Source: JAPLJU01 sp036725345
GTDB taxonomy: Bacteria > Desulfobacterota > Syntrophia > Syntrophales > UBA2192
Assembly (NCBI GenBank): GCA_036725345.1
Contig: DAIMEJ010000009.1
Span: 73,656-137,655, forward strand
Direction of reading: 5' to 3'
DNA: 64,000 bases
A program made the translations under genes and the position numbers. The notes below the pieces were generated by a model, which was given only the letters and a program-made list of their open reading frames with translations, did not search any database and was not told the origin of the DNA. Positions within the stretch are counted from its first letter, which is position 1. Every line of letters starts with the position of its first letter. Positions 62,541-64,000 of the stretch are shown here, piece after piece.

Positions 62541-63161
62541 ATGAAGCTATTGAATAGTGGTGAACATGAAACATCGGTAAAAATGTTTGCCGAGATTCAT
62601 CCCTTGGGATTAGAAAGTAAGACGCGAAGAGTGATCAGAACACTACTTGCCCTTCTAACAATAACGATTTTTGTCGGATGCGCTACCACCTCAGCCAGAA
62701 TGCCCTTTGGGGTCGAACCGCCCGTGCAGCGCGTCAGTAACACCGATTTCGATACCTCCATAACAGCGGTCGATGATAACTCCCTTTCGCCCCTGGCCGG
62801 CTACAAGGCCTTTCTTCTGTCCATCGACAACAAAACCGCTGAATTCCTGGAGATTCTCTGGGACGAAACCTTCTTTTTCGATCCCAAGGGTGAAAACGGA
62901 AGATTCATGATGGATGAAGAGTCGAACTTCCGGAACAACCCCAGTCAGCCGGGTATCGTTTTCCCGCGCGACGGGAGCGTCATCACCATATGGCCGGAAA
63001 ACCTCGCGCAGTATTACGGCGGTCAATTCTCACGCTGGTCCCACGAAAACATGGAAGCAGGTGAAAACGGCATCCTCCTGACAGTGAGACTCAAAGAGAA
63101 AATCATTACGGAAAAAATCCTCCTGACGATTTCCTACCCGCAGGAACCGGCAGGCAAATGA
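62541..63161 (+). CDS. Putative lipoprotein of unknown function
   Basis: A 206-residue protein with an unusually long leader: a hydrophobic segment (about 31-46) ends in TIFVGC, a lipobox with lipidated Cys47. Starting at the internal ATG 62583 shortens the signal. The mature part is GC-richer and host-like, with LSPLAGYKAFLLSIDNKT and IVFPRDGSVITIWPENL. No family recognised; gene neighbours are accessory. Confidence 0.65.
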   Translation: MKLLNSGEHETSVKMFAEIHPLGLESKTRRVIRTLLALLTITIFVGCATTSARMPFGVEPPVQRVSNTDFDTSITAVDDNSLSPLAGYKAFLLSIDNKTAEFLEILWDETFFFDPKGENGRFMMDEESNFRNNPSQPGIVFPRDGSVITIWPENLAQYYGGQFSRWSHENMEAGENGILLTVRLKEKIITEKILLTISYPQEPAGK

Positions 63162-63228
63162 CCCACTGCTGCCCACTTTCGGTTAGGCTCCCTACCTGCC
63201 TTAACAGGACCCGGTGTTTCATCTAAGT

Positions 63229-63289
63229 TGCCCTAAACAGAACTTGACCTGACTGTGGCTGTCAAGTCGGGTATTGACTCCTTCCTGAA
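63229..63289 (+). repeat. Hairpin-containing direct repeat, copy 1
   Basis: A 61-base sequence with the internal dyad ACTTGAC/GTCAAGT. A second imperfect copy (about 80% identical by eye) lies at 63819-63880, so the two bracket the DUF4019 gene. Confidence 0.6.
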
Positions 63290-63393
63290 ATCTCTGTTTG
63301 CGAGAATGTGAGATCAGTGTATATTTCATTTGTTAACACTTATTTTACTAATCATTAAAAGAATTAATAAATAGGACTGCGACGGAGCCAAAT

Positions 63394-63816
63394 ATGAAAA
63401 AGACTGTTTCAATTATCTTATTGTTGTTTCTATTCGGAATATCTCATCAAGCAGTTTTGGCGAGCCAGGACAAAGAGCGCACTTCAGAAGCAGTTGCGAA
63501 AGCCTGGCTTTTGCTTGTCGATGAGGGAAAATATTCTGAGAGTTGGAATGAGACAGCCACTTACTTTAAAGGCGCCGTGACAATGGATAGCTGGATGAAA
63601 TCTATGCAGAGCTTCCGGCAGCCCCTGGGGAAAGTTAAATCAAGGAAATTAATGTCGAAGAAATATACCAAGACCTTGCCGGGCGCTCCTGATGGGGAAT
63701 ATGTGGTGATCCAGTACAGATCGTCTTTTGAAAATATGAAGTCGGCCTTGGAAACCATCACCCCCATGCTCGATAAAGACGGAAAATGGAAGGTTTCAGG
63801 ATATTACATAAAGTAA
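63394..63816 (+). CDS. DUF4019 exported protein
   Basis: A 140-residue protein with a signal peptide (1-23, ending VLASQ) and a DUF4019 domain: AWLLLVDEGKYSESWNETATYFKG (about 38-61) and a final WKVSGYYIK. The family is widespread, small and periplasmic, with no known function. Codon use is AT-rich compared with core genes. Bracketed by the hairpin direct repeats. Confidence 0.82.
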   Translation: MKKTVSIILLLFLFGISHQAVLASQDKERTSEAVAKAWLLLVDEGKYSESWNETATYFKGAVTMDSWMKSMQSFRQPLGKVKSRKLMSKKYTKTLPGAPDGEYVVIQYRSSFENMKSALETITPMLDKDGKWKVSGYYIK

Positions 63817-63818
63817 TC

Positions 63819-63880
63819 TGCCCTAATCAGAACTTGATCTGACTATGAGTTTCAAGTCCGGGTATTGACTACTTCCTGAA
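63819..63880 (+). repeat. Hairpin-containing direct repeat, copy 2
   Basis: The second copy, beginning TGCCCTAATCAGAACTTGA, starts 2 bases after the DUF4019 stop and keeps the dyad ACTTGA/TCAAGT. The final 120 bases of the window beyond it show no gene. Confidence 0.6.
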
Positions 63881-64000
63881 CTGTTTTTTTTCCAATTTTG
63901 GCAACATGTGGGGATTGCAACTGTCAATCGTTAGATTTCCTGCTGAATTCGGAATGCCATTTTTGAGTCCCGGGCAGCCCTGGTTTTCTTGTCAGCAGAT

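Noticed and set aside
63229..63880. Integron gene cassette with attC sites.
   Set aside because: The repeats lack the RYYYAAC and GTTRRRY core sites and no integron integrase is present, so they are reported only as direct repeats.
55834..64000. CRISPR array or restriction/abortive-infection system in the accessory region.
   Set aside because: No regularly spaced repeats, cas genes or recognisable nuclease and methyltransferase motifs were seen.

Overview
The window looks like a chromosome segment of a GC-rich Desulfobacterota (former Deltaproteobacteria), most likely a Syntrophales-type anaerobe. This is inferred from gene order (rplU-rpmA-obgE-proB beside a TIGR03960-type B12/radical SAM gene, nusB-trkAH-leuS-lptE-rpsT, secE-nusG-rplKAJL-rpoB) and from protein character (phosphate butyryltransferase-like gene with a tandem-ACT gene, CFI-box protein, Memo/AMMECR1 fusion). 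No rRNA gene is present to fix the taxonomy.

Layout. 1-8129 is the minus-strand transcription/translation locus: four tRNAs, rpmG, tRNA-Trp, secE, nusG, rplKAJL and a 3'-truncated rpoB. The tuf gene usually found between tRNA-Thr and rpmG is absent. 8174-16871 holds an AmrB-AmrA fusion, gap-tpiA-secG, tRNA-Leu(GAG), a SIMPL protein, a secreted permuted-papain/CFI-box protein with a HEAT-repeat partner, ptb plus an ACT protein, and tRNA-Glu and tRNA-Gln beside gltX. 18606-22674 is DUF177-rpmF-fabD-fabG-acpP-fabF, without plsX and fabH. 22685-29030 covers rpiB, glyA, dCMP deaminase, nrdR, ribE-ribBA-ribH, nusB and a lone M17 N-terminal domain. 29067-35381 is trkAH, leuS, lptE and rpsT. 35473-44571 has a TauE/SafE exporter, ogt, proB-obgE, a cold-shock gene, rpmA-rplU, a large radical SAM protein and mdh. 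44687-55643 has purU, hpt, a zinc-ribbon/DUF3426 protein, a split cobalamin methionine synthase, tonB, pyrE, DUF3047, endonuclease V, a metallo-hydrolase and ribF.

From tRNA-Leu(CAG) at 55769 the character changes. A compact, visibly AT-richer, all-minus-strand element (about 55834-61400) is integrated at the tRNA 3' end. It carries a tyrosine integrase whose last codons lie inside the tRNA, an XRE regulator with a perfect palindromic operator over its own promoter, an excisionase-like HTH protein, two small-terminase-like proteins, a RepA/DnaB-type ATPase and a CHC2 zinc-finger primase-like protein whose expected ATG reads ACG. There are no capsid, tail or large-terminase genes. This gene set resembles phage satellites (PICI/P4-like) and is the most interesting system in the window. 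The last 2.6 kb is accessory DNA: a prepilin-like gene followed by a decayed copy of its C-terminus, a lipoprotein, and a DUF4019 gene bracketed by two copies of a hairpin-containing direct repeat.

All functional calls rest on reading the translations and recalled family motifs. No database search was possible.
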